A stretch of 64,000 nucleotides of DNA from Paenibacillus phoenicis (lineage in GTDB: Bacteria > Bacillota > Bacilli > Paenibacillales > Paenibacillaceae). A model generated the notes under the pieces. It had not been told where the DNA came from, searched no databases, and worked only from the letters and a program-made list of their open reading frames with translations. The position numbers and the translations under genes are program-made. Below, piece by piece: positions 1 to 8,857 of the stretch; the stretch's first letter is position 1, and every line of letters begins with the position of its first letter. The stretch lies in the NCBI RefSeq assembly GCF_034718895.1, contig NZ_JAYERP010000001.1:1612001-1676000 (forward strand), written 5' to 3'.

Positions 1-400
1 TGCCCGGCGGTGAATACCAGCGGCGACCTTGGCGCCCGCGCCCCGCCGTCTGCTCTTCGGCGAGCACAAGGGTGCCGTGAGGCGCGCCTTCCTCCGCCAG
101 CTTGCGGACTTCTTCCTGCGTGGAGGACGTGCTGTCCAGCAGCTTCAGCCGTTGTCCAAACGTCTTCGTCCCCTGCAAGGCATGCAGCAAACCGGCATGA
201 CTCAGCTTGTCGGGCTGCCGAGTCAACCGGTATCCCCTGCGCGGGGCGGACTCAAATTCGTAGCCTTCTTCGCGCAGCTTGGCGATTTGCTTCCATACCG
301 CCGTCCGGCTGATCGACAGCCGGCGGCTGAGCTCCTCGCCAGATATATATTGCCCCGGATGCTCCAGCAGCATGTCAAGCAATCGGTTTGCTTCCATCAT
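1..400 (-). CDS. birA: Biotin-[acetyl-CoA carboxylase] ligase / biotin repressor BirA (3' part beyond window)
   Basis: The reading frame enters from the ATG near 398-400 and runs off the start of the window, so only about 133 N-terminal residues are visible. They form an N-terminal winged helix (SGEELSRRLSISRTAVWKQI), as in bifunctional BirA that both biotinylates acetyl-CoA carboxylase and represses biotin genes. The start of the ligase domain follows, including the biotinyl-AMP loop GRGRQGRRWYSPPG. It overlaps the end of cca by about 26 bp, so the two are probably co-transcribed, as in B. subtilis. The presence of the DNA-binding domain suggests a regulatory role; the operator is not in the window. 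Confidence 0.93.
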   Translation of the reverse strand, partial: MMEANRLLDMLLEHPGQYISGEELSRRLSISRTAVWKQIAKLREEGYEFESAPRRGYRLTRQPDKLSHAGLLHALQGTKTFGQRLKLLDSTSSTQEEVRKLAEEGAPHGTLVLAEEQTAGRGRQGRRWYSPPG

Positions 401-1841
401 TCTTCACCACCGTTTCCACATGTTTCAGGAGAGTTAGCCGGTCGTTGGGCAGCTCACCTGCGGCAACTGCGATCAGCAGTTGCTTCAGCAGTTCGCTAAG
501 CCAAGGGCCGCCTTTGCGGCCGGCCGTTTGCAGCACTTCGCCGCCGCTGATGGCCAGCTCCTTCAGCGTATGTACTTGCACCTCGCGGTGCCACTGGCCC
601 GCGCGTGCCAGGATGGCCTGGTCGGCCTGCCGCTTGGCGTCGTCGCCTATGGCCGCTTGCACCACCGCCTGCTGGCGGTGCAGCCACCGCCCGGCGGTCT
701 CGCGGCCAAACGCGACCTGCAGGCCGATCCAGCCGCGCCGCTGCTCGCGCTCACCTGGCGCCTCGGCCAGGATGGCTTCCCACGCTTCGTCAAAGCGGAC
801 GATCCCAGCCGCCTCTTGGGCGGTCTGGTTGGGGAACGTCCAGCTTTTGAGCAGCGGGGAAGCCGCCTCGCCCGGGGCGCCAAGCGCCTGCAGCAGCAGC
901 GACCAGCGCAGCGCCGGCGGCGCAGGCGCCAGCAGCGGCAGCGCCGCCAGCAGCGCGCGGCGCGGCGGCTCGCGGTGCAGCAGGCGCCGCGACAGCGCGG
1001 CGATGGCGCCTGGCGTGGCTGCAGCGCCTGGCGTTGCCTCAGCGGCGCCCGCCCCCGCCTCGGCGCCATGCGCCTCCGCCGCAGCGGGCTCCTGCGCTGC
1101 CTTCGCGTACCGCAGCAGCCCGCTGCGTTCCAGCAGGGCCAGCCCGCGCAGCGGATCCGGGCCCAGCACTATTTTTTCCAGCTCCATCCGCACGCGCTCC
1201 TTCGCAATGTAGCCTAGCTTGTCCCGGCCTGCAAGGAGCGCCTTCCACAAGCTTAAAACCGGGCGGAACCCAAAGGTCGAAGCGAACCGGACCGCCCGCA
1301 TCATGCGCAGGGCATCTTCCGCAAACCGTTCTTCGGCATCGCCCACGCAGCGGATCAGCTCGCGCTCAATATCCATCCGGCCGCCAAACGGGTCAATCAG
1401 CTCGCCCTCCAGCCCCCGGGCGATCGCATTCATCGTAAAATCCCGCCGCCGCAAATCCTCTGTCACCGCATCGACGAACTCCACCGAAGTCGGACGGCGA
1501 TAATCGGCGTAATCCGACTCCTTGCGGAAAGTCGTCACCTCAAACGCATGATCCCCCATCATCACCGTTACCGTCCCGTGCTGAATTCCCGTTGGGATCG
1601 TGCGTTCAAACAACCGAACCACCTCATCCGGCTTCGCTGAAGTAGCAATATCCATGTCGTGGACCGGGCGCCCCATGAGTTCATCACGCACACACCCCCC
1701 GACAAAAAAAGCCTGGTGCCCGCCATCTCGCAAAATACGCAGCACACGTTCCCCCTGAGCTAGCATAAGGGGGTCAACTTGACTCCAATGATGTTTTTCG
1801 ATTGCGGACACCTCCCTTCCAATCAATACAAGCATAGACAA
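375..1841 (-). CDS. cca: CCA-adding tRNA nucleotidyltransferase
   Basis: This enzyme adds or repairs the 3' CCA of tRNAs. The class II nucleotidyltransferase core is clear: GGCVRDELMG, then the metal-binding DMDIAT, then the RRDFTMNAIA motif. The C-terminal half is unusually GC-rich and has an Ala/Gly/Pro-rich low-complexity stretch (about residues 245-285) between the neck and tail domains. The start is uncertain. The best Shine-Dalgarno (GGGAGGTG at about 1808-1815) sits 6-8 nt before an ATC codon, not before ATG. The listed ATG at 1841 lacks a good site, and another ATG lies 25 codons in. Neighbours are bshA upstream and birA downstream. Confidence 0.94.
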   Translation of the reverse strand: MSMLVLIGREVSAIEKHHWSQVDPLMLAQGERVLRILRDGGHQAFFVGGCVRDELMGRPVHDMDIATSAKPDEVVRLFERTIPTGIQHGTVTVMMGDHAFEVTTFRKESDYADYRRPTSVEFVDAVTEDLRRRDFTMNAIARGLEGELIDPFGGRMDIERELIRCVGDAEERFAEDALRMMRAVRFASTFGFRPVLSLWKALLAGRDKLGYIAKERVRMELEKIVLGPDPLRGLALLERSGLLRYAKAAQEPAAAEAHGAEAGAGAAEATPGAAATPGAIAALSRRLLHREPPRRALLAALPLLAPAPPALRWSLLLQALGAPGEAASPLLKSWTFPNQTAQEAAGIVRFDEAWEAILAEAPGEREQRRGWIGLQVAFGRETAGRWLHRQQAVVQAAIGDDAKRQADQAILARAGQWHREVQVHTLKELAISGGEVLQTAGRKGGPWLSELLKQLLIAVAAGELPNDRLTLLKHVETVVKNDGSKPIA

Positions 1842-1923
1842 AAAATCGGCACAGCAAGCGCAGGGCTCTCCAGCCCTGCGCCGTTAACATGCTGCGAATT
1901 CGCTTAATCATCGTCCGGTCCCA

Positions 1924-3084
1924 TCAACCGCACGCCGGATTTAACGTTGGCATTGGAACATTTAGCACACGGTAATAAATTTCTTCGTATGCTGCCATCA
2001 TTTTATCGCTGCTGAACTCGGTTTTGGCCCGGGTTAAACAGGCTTCACGCATCCGCTCAGCCAGCTCCGGGTTCTTCAGTAGCGAGATGCAGTACTCTGC
2101 CATCTGCTTCGTATCGCTGATCGGCGCTAAGAAACCGGTCTCCCCGTGCTTCACCAGCTCCGGAATCCCGCCTGCAATTGAGCCGATGGTCGGCACTCCG
2201 CAAGCCATCGCCTCCAGGGCGACCAGGCCAAAGCTTTCCTTCTCCGAAGGCAGCAGCAAGACGTCCGCCATGGAAATCACATGAGCGATATCGTCCTGTT
2301 TTCCGAGGAAATGCACCCGGTCGGCCAGGCCCAGCTCCTTGATTTTGCATTGGATCTTCGGCAATTCCGGTCCTTCACCGACAAACAACAGTTTCGACGA
2401 AACTTCCCGGTTGACTTGATGGAAAATATCCACCACATCACTCACCCGCTTCACCGGCCGGAAGTTGGAGATATGCATCAGCACTTTCTCGCCGGGAGCG
2501 GCAAAATTCATCCGGCAGCTCTTGGCGTCGCGCGGGTAATACACCCGCTCGTCAACAAAGTTATACGTCAAGTCGATATCCCGCGTGATGTCGAGGACCT
2601 CGCGGGTTTCCCGCATCAAATCGCGGGACACCGAGGTTACAGCGTCACTTTCATTAATCGCCAACCGAATCAAGTCCTTGAGCGATTCGTCCTGCGCCAA
2701 TACGGTGATATCGGTCCCATGCAGCGTTGTCACGACCTTAAGCGAGTCTCCCACCATCTGCTTGGCGAGAAACGCGCAAACCGCGTGTGGCACCGCATAA
2801 TGAACATGCAGAATATCCAGTCCTTGCTCTTTGGCTACCGTAGCCATTTTGGTGGCTAAGGACAAATCATAAGGCGGATACCGGAACACGTAGTAATCGC
2901 TGACTTCAACTTCGTGGTAAAAAATGTTTTTATGGTAACTCCCTAAGCGAAAAGGAACGCTATGCGAAATAAAATGGACTTCGTGGCCCTTCTCCGCCAG
3001 CAGCTTCCCGAGCTCGGTGGCCACAACCCCCGAACCGCCCAAGGATGGATAACATGTGATGCCAATTTTCAAAAATGGTTCCAT
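1924..3084 (-). CDS. bshA: N-acetyl-alpha-D-glucosaminyl L-malate synthase BshA
   Basis: First step of bacillithiol synthesis: joins GlcNAc from UDP-GlcNAc to L-malate. It is a GT4-type glycosyltransferase of 386 residues with the N-terminal KIGITCYPSLGGSGVVATELG loop region, the HVHYAVPHA segment and the C-terminal donor-binding E-x7-E region (EKESFGLVALEAMACGVP). The start is placed at the ATG at 3084 because AAAGGAGG lies 8-9 nt upstream. A longer in-frame start at 3144 would overlap bshB1 and has no comparable site. The next gene upstream is bshB1, which acts on its product, so the two form a pathway pair within the dapB-mgsA-bshB1-bshA-cca-birA run. Confidence 0.95.
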   Translation of the reverse strand: MEPFLKIGITCYPSLGGSGVVATELGKLLAEKGHEVHFISHSVPFRLGSYHKNIFYHEVEVSDYYVFRYPPYDLSLATKMATVAKEQGLDILHVHYAVPHAVCAFLAKQMVGDSLKVVTTLHGTDITVLAQDESLKDLIRLAINESDAVTSVSRDLMRETREVLDITRDIDLTYNFVDERVYYPRDAKSCRMNFAAPGEKVLMHISNFRPVKRVSDVVDIFHQVNREVSSKLLFVGEGPELPKIQCKIKELGLADRVHFLGKQDDIAHVISMADVLLLPSEKESFGLVALEAMACGVPTIGSIAGGIPELVKHGETGFLAPISDTKQMAEYCISLLKNPELAERMREACLTRAKTEFSSDKMMAAYEEIYYRVLNVPMPTLNPACG

Positions 3085-3124
3085 ATGGTGGGGGCCTCCT
3101 TTGTTGTTTGTTCCCTCTTTCAGC

Positions 3125-3838
3125 TTATGTGCGATGGGAGCCAAATAGATTAACCTGATATGCGGTTTTCGTCATAAACCCTTCTGCGAAAGGAATCAAG
3201 GCACGCTGACCAATCAGCGAGTCGCGGGCTTTGACCCGTTCCACATATCCCTGATTCAGCGGGGTTAAGGCAATGTCTTCGCCCGGCGAACCGGCCTCGA
3301 ATTGAGAACGGTAGCACCGGAGCGCCCGCTCCTTCTGCTCGTAGGTTGCGCTCACATCGACGATCAGATCAGGCGTCACCCAATCATTAATGAAATAAAA
3401 ATAAAGCTCAGGCGCAGCGACCGCCGGCTTGTCCGGCATGTACCGACGCAGCTTGGCGTTGAAGACCGCAGCCTCCACCAACTTGCTGCAATCGATATGA
3501 TCGGGGTGGCGATCCTCCCAATACGGGGCAAAAACCACCCGCGGTGCATACTGACGAATCACCTCGGTTACCGCAGCCAGCTGCTCCGCCGACCCGGTTA
3601 ACCCACGGTCAGGAAGCCCCAAATTGATGCGAGCGGCTAATCCGAGCACATCGGCTGCCGCCTCGGCTTCCTGCTTACGCAGCACCGGATTGCCATTGGA
3701 GGACAGCTCGGCTTCGGTCAAATCGCAAATGCCCACGCGGTACCCCGCGGCAATATGCTTGGCGATCGTGCCGGCCATGCCGATTTCGGCATCGTCCGCA
3801 TGTGCCCCAAAGATTAAGATATCCAGTAAGCCGTTCAT
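3125..3838 (-). CDS. bshB1: Bacillithiol biosynthesis deacetylase BshB1
   Basis: Zinc-dependent LmbE/PIG-L type deacetylase that removes the acetyl group from GlcNAc-malate in bacillithiol synthesis. The metal motif A-H-A-D-D-A-E (residues 12-18) and the second histidine motif HPDH near residue 113 are visible in the 237-residue product. It overlaps mgsA by 4 bp (ATGA), indicating translational coupling, and is followed by bshA after about 40 bp. Assignment to BshB1 and not BshB2 or another LmbE protein rests on this position next to bshA, the arrangement known from B. subtilis. Confidence 0.92.
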   Translation of the reverse strand: MNGLLDILIFGAHADDAEIGMAGTIAKHIAAGYRVGICDLTEAELSSNGNPVLRKQEAEAAADVLGLAARINLGLPDRGLTGSAEQLAAVTEVIRQYAPRVVFAPYWEDRHPDHIDCSKLVEAAVFNAKLRRYMPDKPAVAAPELYFYFINDWVTPDLIVDVSATYEQKERALRCYRSQFEAGSPGEDIALTPLNQGYVERVKARDSLIGQRALIPFAEGFMTKTAYQVNLFGSHRT

Positions 3839-4257
3839 TTTGTCAACCCCGGTTTATTCTGTTCCACCAGTTCGCGCCAACCGAAGTCGCCGCGATCCAA
3901 GGCACGTACCAAAATTTCGGCGGTGGCCATATTCGTTGCTACTGGAATCCCGTGTACGTCGCACAAGCGCAGCAGTGCGGTGATGTCCGGTTCATGGGGC
4001 TGTGCCATCAACGGGTCGCGCAGGAAGATGACCAGATCCATCTCGTTCTGGGCAATTAACGCACCGATTTGCTGATCCCCGCCGAGCGGTCCCGACAGGA
4101 ACCGGTGTATTTTTAGCGAAGTATTTTCCATGATTTGCCTTCCGGTCGTCCCCGTGGAATAAAGCCGCTTATCTTTGAATACATGCTCGTAGGCGATGAC
4201 GAAATTAACGATATCTTCTTTCTTACGGTCATGAGCTATAAATGCGATGTTTAACAT
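3835..4257 (-). CDS. mgsA: Methylglyoxal synthase
   Basis: Converts dihydroxyacetone phosphate to methylglyoxal and phosphate, a bypass of lower glycolysis. The 140-residue product shows the family signature [10 protein letters not shown] at the N-terminus, the phosphate-binding STGTTG segment and the [11 protein letters not shown] and FLRDPL motifs containing the catalytic Asp. It sits 14 bp after dapB and overlaps bshB1 by 4 bp. Bacillithiol participates in methylglyoxal detoxification, so location beside the bsh genes makes functional sense. Confidence 0.96.
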   Translation of the reverse strand: MLNIAFIAHDRKKEDIVNFVIAYEHVFKDKRLYSTGTTGRQIMENTSLKIHRFLSGPLGGDQQIGALIAQNEMDLVIFLRDPLMAQPHEPDITALLRLCDVHGIPVATNMATAEILVRALDRGDFGWRELVEQNKPGLTK

Positions 4258-4271
4258 ATGCCTTATCCCCT

Positions 4272-5078
4272 TTATTCATCCATGAAATGGTCGAACCCGT
4301 AAATCATGCCCTTGCAGTCAATCACTTTCTTAATGGCCAAATTCACGCCCGGCATGTAACCGGCACGCTCATACGAATCATGACGAATCTTCAGCGTCTG
4401 GCCAAAACCGCCAAACACAACTTCCTGCTGTGCAAATACGCCCGGTAACCGGACGCTATGTATCCGAAAACCGTTATAATAACCGCCGCGTGCGCCTTCA
4501 ATCGTCTCTTCCTCATTCGGGTTGCCCTGACGAAGCTCCTTCCGGTTCTGCGCGATCAGCTCAGCCGTCTTCACCGCTGTCCCTGAAGGGGCATCCAGCT
4601 TCTGGTCGCCGTGGTATTCGATGATTTCCAGATGCGGAAAATATTTCGCCGCCTGTGCCGCAAAACGCATCATCAGAATCGCCCCGATGGAGAAGTTCGG
4701 AGCGATCAAACCACCGATCCCCTGGGCGTGGCACAGCTTGTCCAGTTCTTCGATTTGCTCCGGCGTAAACCCGGTCGTCCCTACAACCGGCGAAACGCCG
4801 TACCGAATCGCGAGTTCGGTGTTCGTATAAGCATACTGCGGTGTCGTAAAGTCTACAAGCACTCGCGGGCTCGTCTCCCGCAGCGCCTCTTCTAAATTCG
4901 TGGTTATCGGCACGCCGCAAGCCGGAAGGCCAACCAGCGTTCCGGCATCGATGCCTTCATTTGATAAATTCACAGCGGCAACCAGCTGAAGCTCCGGGTC
5001 CTGGAGCACCATTTTTACGACTTCTCTGCCCATTCTGCCTGCGGCGCCCGCCACGGCGACTTTAATCGGTTCCGACAT
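4272..5078 (-). CDS. dapB: 4-hydroxy-tetrahydrodipicolinate reductase
   Basis: NAD(P)H-dependent reductase of the lysine/diaminopimelate pathway, feeding peptidoglycan and spore dipicolinate. The 268 residues begin with a Rossmann motif ([15 protein letters not shown]). They contain the DapB signature region around [18 protein letters not shown], with the catalytic lysine and the substrate-binding loop. Length is typical. It is the first of a tight minus-strand series with mgsA, bshB1 and bshA; the TPR gene lies 22 bp upstream. Confidence 0.97.
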   Translation of the reverse strand: MSEPIKVAVAGAAGRMGREVVKMVLQDPELQLVAAVNLSNEGIDAGTLVGLPACGVPITTNLEEALRETSPRVLVDFTTPQYAYTNTELAIRYGVSPVVGTTGFTPEQIEELDKLCHAQGIGGLIAPNFSIGAILMMRFAAQAAKYFPHLEIIEYHGDQKLDAPSGTAVKTAELIAQNRKELRQGNPNEEETIEGARGGYYNGFRIHSVRLPGVFAQQEVVFGGFGQTLKIRHDSYERAGYMPGVNLAIKKVIDCKGMIYGFDHFMDE

Positions 5079-5100
5079 CTCGATCTCCTCACATTCTCTA

Positions 5101-5631
5101 CTAGGATGATTGCTTCATTTGCTGCTTCAATCGCTGCTCCAGCTCTTTCAGCTGACCTGCTGCACCGGCGTCCAAAGGAAGGGCCGATGCATTGCGAACC
5201 GCCTGCAGCGCAAGGTCGTAGCATTCCAGCTCGCCGTAGGCGATCGCCAGCCAAACCTGCGCATCCAACGACAACGGATCAAGCTCGACCGCACGCTTTA
5301 ACATGCGGGCTGCCGGCTCGGCTGCCGCTTTCCGCTTGGCGCCGGTCGCCTCCAGCTGCCGTCTGGCCATTTGCGTCAGTTCCATGGACTGCAAACGATC
5401 GCAATGCAGCTTATATTCGTCCTGCTCAGGCTCCAAGGCCGCAGCCAGACGCGCGTGTTGCAGCGCCTTATCCAGCTGCCCGCTCCGGGCGCAGGTAATC
5501 GAGTAGCGATAATGGATGTCCGCGTGATCCGGCTGGACGTCCAGCGCTCGCTCGAACCAGTGCATCGCCTGCGCAAAGTCGTTTTCATAGATGCTGCGGT
5601 AAGCTCGTTGTAAATAATCCTCCGCCTTCAT
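5101..5631 (-). CDS. Tetratricopeptide-repeat protein
   Basis: A 176-residue soluble protein built from TPR helices. The first unit (about residues 5-38) contains AYRSIYENDFAQAMHWFERAL, the second (about 38-72) HADIHYRYSITCARSGQLDKAL, and later helices around 110-150 repeat the A-x3-G-x2-A pattern. No catalytic motif or signal peptide is seen. It precedes dapB by 22 bp and is probably in the same transcript. TPR proteins usually mediate protein-protein contacts; the partner cannot be read from the sequence. Confidence 0.8.
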   Translation of the reverse strand: MKAEDYLQRAYRSIYENDFAQAMHWFERALDVQPDHADIHYRYSITCARSGQLDKALQHARLAAALEPEQDEYKLHCDRLQSMELTQMARRQLEATGAKRKAAAEPAARMLKRAVELDPLSLDAQVWLAIAYGELECYDLALQAVRNASALPLDAGAAGQLKELEQRLKQQMKQSS

Positions 5632-5687
5632 ATGCTATCCCCCTTTACTGTAGGGATGATCATGCTAACAGCATATGAAGGATGACC

Positions 5688-6029
5688 CTATTCGGTGTCC
5701 TTTTTCGTCCATCGATCCGCATCCCGGGTCGCAAACTTATGCATCACCTTATCATGGGCCTCGGTGAGATTAATCCCAAGCGAATTGGCAAAGCATATGG
5801 TAATAAACAGGATATCGCCCAATTCCAGCTCGATCGAATTTTCCGGTTCATCCTTCTTCTTTGGCTTCTCACCAAAGGTATGGTTCACCTCGCGGGCCAG
5901 CTCGCCTACTTCCTCCGCCATTCGAGCGAGCATCGTCAGCGGGCTGAAATAGCCTTCTTTAAACTGCGAAATATAACGGTCTACTTCGCGCTGCATTTCC
6001 GCGAGAGATTTCTCATTGTTCCTATCCAA
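5688..6029 (-). CDS. MazG-type nucleotide pyrophosphohydrolase (YpjD-like)
   Basis: Small all-alpha NTP pyrophosphohydrolase of 113 residues. The metal-binding helix MAEEVGELAREVNH gives E-E-x-x-E, and a second acidic helix ELELGDILF follows, the MazG fold signature. The start is TTG at 6029, chosen because GGAGG lies about 9 nt upstream. It lies in the position of ypjD, between the YitT homologue and dapB. Likely role is removal of non-canonical or excess nucleoside triphosphates; the substrate is not known from sequence. Confidence 0.85.
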   Translation of the reverse strand: MDRNNEKSLAEMQREVDRYISQFKEGYFSPLTMLARMAEEVGELAREVNHTFGEKPKKKDEPENSIELELGDILFITICFANSLGINLTEAHDKVMHKFATRDADRWTKKDTE

Positions 6030-6205
6030 GTGCCAATCCCTCCGCTTTATGTCCCGTTTTCCCCTATGTTATCGTAAGTAGGTGACGAAAACAAATCCTT
6101 TTTTAATCGGCGCGGAAAAAGGTATACTAGGATAGGAAGATCTATCCAATTGGCGGTAGTAAGCTACATAACATAAATTACGCTGGGGACAGGTGAGGTT
6201 TTTTC

Positions 6206-7075
6206 ATGGCTTTGAGCAAATTAACCGGATTTCTAAAAACGCTGCTGCCCATCATGCTGGGTACGGCGATTTATGCGTTTGGCCTTCTTTATTTTATCCT
6301 GCCCAACCAACTGATGGAAGGCGGGGTTACAGGCGTGACGCTGCTGCTGAACTATGCGTTTGGCATTTCACCTTCGCTGTCCAACCTCATGCTAAATATC
6401 CCTTTGTTTCTGATCGGCTGGAAGATCCTCGGCGGACGGTCCATTCTTTGGACCGGAGTCGGCATCGGCTCATTAACGCTCTTCCTGTGGCTGTTTGAAC
6501 GGATGATTGATGAGGGCTGGATTTTGCCGTTCGAAACGCAGACGGACTATATCCTCGTCTCGTTGTATGCAGGGGTGACGCTGGGGGCAGGACTTGGCAT
6601 CGTCTTCCGTTTCGGCGGCACAACCGGAGGATCGGATATCGTGGCGCGGATTCTTGGCCGCAAGTACGGGTTTAGTATGGGGCAGGTCATCCTGACGCTG
6701 GACATCATCATTATCGGGTTATCGCTCTTCTATATTAGGAAGGAAAATATTTTGTACACGCTTGTGGCCGTATTTATCGCCTCGAAAGTGATCGATTTTA
6801 TTCAAGAGGGTGCGTACTCCGCCAAGGCGTTTACGATCATCAGCGACCATGCCCCCGCGATTGCCGATATCATTACGAAGGAGATGGATCGTGGCGTCAC
6901 ACTGATTCCGGCCATTGGGGCTTACTCCAAGCAAGCGAAGCATATGGCCTACTGCGTCGTGTCGAGGCAGGAAAGTCGGCGGTTGCAATCGATCGCCAAA
7001 TCCGTGGATCCGCGGGCATTTATTATCATCAATGACGTCCACGATGTACACGGGGAAGGGTTCAAGGAAGATTAA
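6206..7075 (+). CDS. YitT family membrane protein (YpjC-like, DUF161/DUF2179)
   Basis: One of few plus-strand genes. The 289-residue product has about five or six hydrophobic helices in the first 190 residues. They include the family stretch YFILPNQLMEGGVTGVTLL and the Gly-rich GGTTGGSDIVARIL. A soluble C-terminal domain (about residues 205-285, DUF2179) ends in DPRAFIIINDVHDVHGEGF. A purine-rich site AGGTGAGG precedes the ATG. It converges on ypjB across a shared terminator. Transport function is undefined in this family. Confidence 0.88.
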   Translation: MALSKLTGFLKTLLPIMLGTAIYAFGLLYFILPNQLMEGGVTGVTLLLNYAFGISPSLSNLMLNIPLFLIGWKILGGRSILWTGVGIGSLTLFLWLFERMIDEGWILPFETQTDYILVSLYAGVTLGAGLGIVFRFGGTTGGSDIVARILGRKYGFSMGQVILTLDIIIIGLSLFYIRKENILYTLVAVFIASKVIDFIQEGAYSAKAFTIISDHAPAIADIITKEMDRGVTLIPAIGAYSKQAKHMAYCVVSRQESRRLQSIAKSVDPRAFIIINDVHDVHGEGFKED

Positions 7076-7097
7076 AGGCACATAAACATAAACCTGC

Positions 7098-7145
7098 AAA
7101 AAAGCTTAAGAGGGTTAAGGTCATCCCTGCCTCTTAAGCTTTTTG
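7098..7145. terminator. Bidirectional terminator between the YitT homologue and ypjB
   Basis: Perfect arms AAAAAGCTTAAGAGG and CCTCTTAAGCTTTTT flank an 18-nt loop, with A and T runs on the two sides, so it can stop transcription from both convergent genes. Confidence 0.85.
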
Positions 7146-7158
7146 TGTGATTCACGGC

Positions 7159-8082
7159 TTAAAGCCGGTACCGATTCATCTCTTCCGCCCGGCGCTGCGC
7201 TCGTACGGCAGTTACGGCTTGGTCAGCGCGATACTTCCGGATTCCCGTATAGGTCAAGGCAAGCACGATCCAAAGCCCGATCAGAGCGCTCCAATACCAC
7301 GGGCTGTCTACGCCGGTGACCGGCAGGAATACGGGCTCGTCTCCCCGGCGGCCAAACAGTGCTTTTAATGCGCCTTCTCCTTGCTCGATGGCCCCTTTCA
7401 GAGCCGTTTCATCCCAGGTTGGTGCACTGCTTAGCCCTCCCGTATACGACAGCCACGACTCAAAGCGGTTGATCTCTGAGGCCGGGCGACGAATCACTGC
7501 GGCCGGGCGGACGACATCGTAATGATCCTGCAACGCTTGGAACGCCTTACGAAGCTCCGCAGGTTTTCCGCCTGCACGCGCCTGTTTCATCTGCTGCAAA
7601 TTATCGGACATGACTTTATAATATTGCTGCCATAAGGCCTTATCTGGATGCAGCAGGCTATTGACCGCCAGCCGCAGTCGGGCCGAGGATTGCGCCCACG
7701 CTTCAGGCTGAATATCCACCTTAACTAACGTCTCTTTGGTGTCCATAATCGTTTCCGCCAAGGCATGGATGCCCTCCACCGAGGTTAACCCCTTAAAGGA
7801 TACCCCCTCCAGCGCGTTAATTAACGCCTCCATGTCAGCCAATGCTTCTTGGGTACTTCCCTGCTGCATATGCTCATATAGCCGTTCCGATGCCAACTCA
7901 AGCTGCTTTAGCCGCTCGCTGCGTTCCTGTTCGGACATCGCTGGCGCCACCGCCTTCAACGTTGCTGGCGTGCTCTCAGTCCCGTCCTTCTCCGGCTGAG
8001 CGAATACCACCGAATTCCATAGCAGCATGGCGGCAAGCAAAGCAAGTACGGCTACCGCTCCTTTCAACCAAGTTCTTCTCAC
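7159..8082 (-). CDS. ypjB: Sporulation protein YpjB
   Basis: Membrane-anchored protein of about 307 residues. An N-terminal signal/anchor helix (about residues 8-30, ending in VVFAQPE) is followed by a long helical extracytoplasmic region. Near the C-terminus a second hydrophobic helix (WYWSALIGLWIVLALTYTGI) is followed by a basic tail RKYRADQAVTAVRAQRRAEE. The GTG at 8082 is preferred over the ATG at 8088 because GGGAGG lies 8 nt before it and only 2 nt before the ATG. Location beside ypjA supports the YpjB assignment; the molecular function is unknown. Confidence 0.8.
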   Translation of the reverse strand: MRRTWLKGAVAVLALLAAMLLWNSVVFAQPEKDGTESTPATLKAVAPAMSEQERSERLKQLELASERLYEHMQQGSTQEALADMEALINALEGVSFKGLTSVEGIHALAETIMDTKETLVKVDIQPEAWAQSSARLRLAVNSLLHPDKALWQQYYKVMSDNLQQMKQARAGGKPAELRKAFQALQDHYDVVRPAAVIRRPASEINRFESWLSYTGGLSSAPTWDETALKGAIEQGEGALKALFGRRGDEPVFLPVTGVDSPWYWSALIGLWIVLALTYTGIRKYRADQAVTAVRAQRRAEEMNRYRL

Positions 8083-8140
8083 GGACATCCCCTCCCTACC
8101 ATCATGGTATGGCAGGCTGTCCTACGTTAGAACCCCGCTC

Positions 8141-8767
8141 TCAGGCGCGTTTGGCCTGCTTCAGCGCCAGCCAGCCGGCGGCAATGCTCGCCACCGTCAA
8201 GAGGACGGTAAAGATCGCCACTTCGGACACGTCATCCCACAACGTCTCCGGTAACCAGGGATAGACCTCATAGGTATAATCCACCGTATCGTTTAGCAGG
8301 GTCCAGGCACCGGCCCCAAGCAGCATCAACGTCCCAAACTTATACAATCGGACAAACAGCATCGCCTCTACAGCCATCGCCAAATGGGAGGCGACCAGCA
8401 TCCAGTCCTGCCACACCAGCTCCCCGCCCTGATACGCCCCGGCAAAAATCATCGTCACGGCCCACACCCCGTATTTCACACTCGTCACGACCGCCAGCCC
8501 CTCGATCAGGGTTCGGAGGCGGTAATATTTAGCCAATGTCGCCGGGAACAACAAAAACAGCAAGCTTAACGTAAAGAATAAGCTGGCCGTCGGGCTGTCC
8601 GGAACGAACACGATTTGCCAATTCGGATGGTTCCGCCAGGTGTCTAGCAGCTGCGCATCATACCAAATATAGCCGTAAACCGTCCCCAATAGATTACATA
8701 CGAACAATGCCCAAAGAATGAAGCGGGAAGATAAAAAAGACTTGCTCCACAGATCCGATAGTTTCAA
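8141..8767 (-). CDS. DUF1405 membrane protein (YpjA-like)
   Basis: About 208 residues with five or six predicted membrane helices (for example FILWALFVCNLLGTVYGYIW and ASLFFTLSLLFLLFPATLA). This is the pattern of the DUF1405/YpjA family found next to the qcr operon in Bacillales. The start is taken as TTG at 8767 with AGAGGGAGA upstream. A longer ATG at 8827 lies inside the terminator hairpin of the facing transcript and is unlikely. Function is unknown; neighbourhood suggests a link to membrane energetics or sporulation. Confidence 0.8.
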   Translation of the reverse strand: MKLSDLWSKSFLSSRFILWALFVCNLLGTVYGYIWYDAQLLDTWRNHPNWQIVFVPDSPTASLFFTLSLLFLLFPATLAKYYRLRTLIEGLAVVTSVKYGVWAVTMIFAGAYQGGELVWQDWMLVASHLAMAVEAMLFVRLYKFGTLMLLGAGAWTLLNDTVDYTYEVYPWLPETLWDDVSEVAIFTVLLTVASIAAGWLALKQAKRA

Positions 8768-8811
8768 GCGCGATCTCCCTCTTTTTCCACGAAAATAGCA
8801 CCACAGCTTAA

Positions 8812-8843
8812 AAAAACCTGATCGCAATACGATCAGGTTTTTA
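8812..8843. terminator. Terminator after qcrC
   Basis: Hairpin with arms AACCTGATCG and CGATCAGGTT, flanked by A and T runs. It is only 15 bp past the end of qcrC and would stop the qcrABC transcript before ypjA. Confidence 0.85.
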
Positions 8844-8857
8844 GATTACTACTTATT

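Noticed and set aside
480-1217. Several long plus-strand ORFs over cca
   Set aside because: Arg/Gln/Pro-rich antisense shadows of the GC-dense cca frame.
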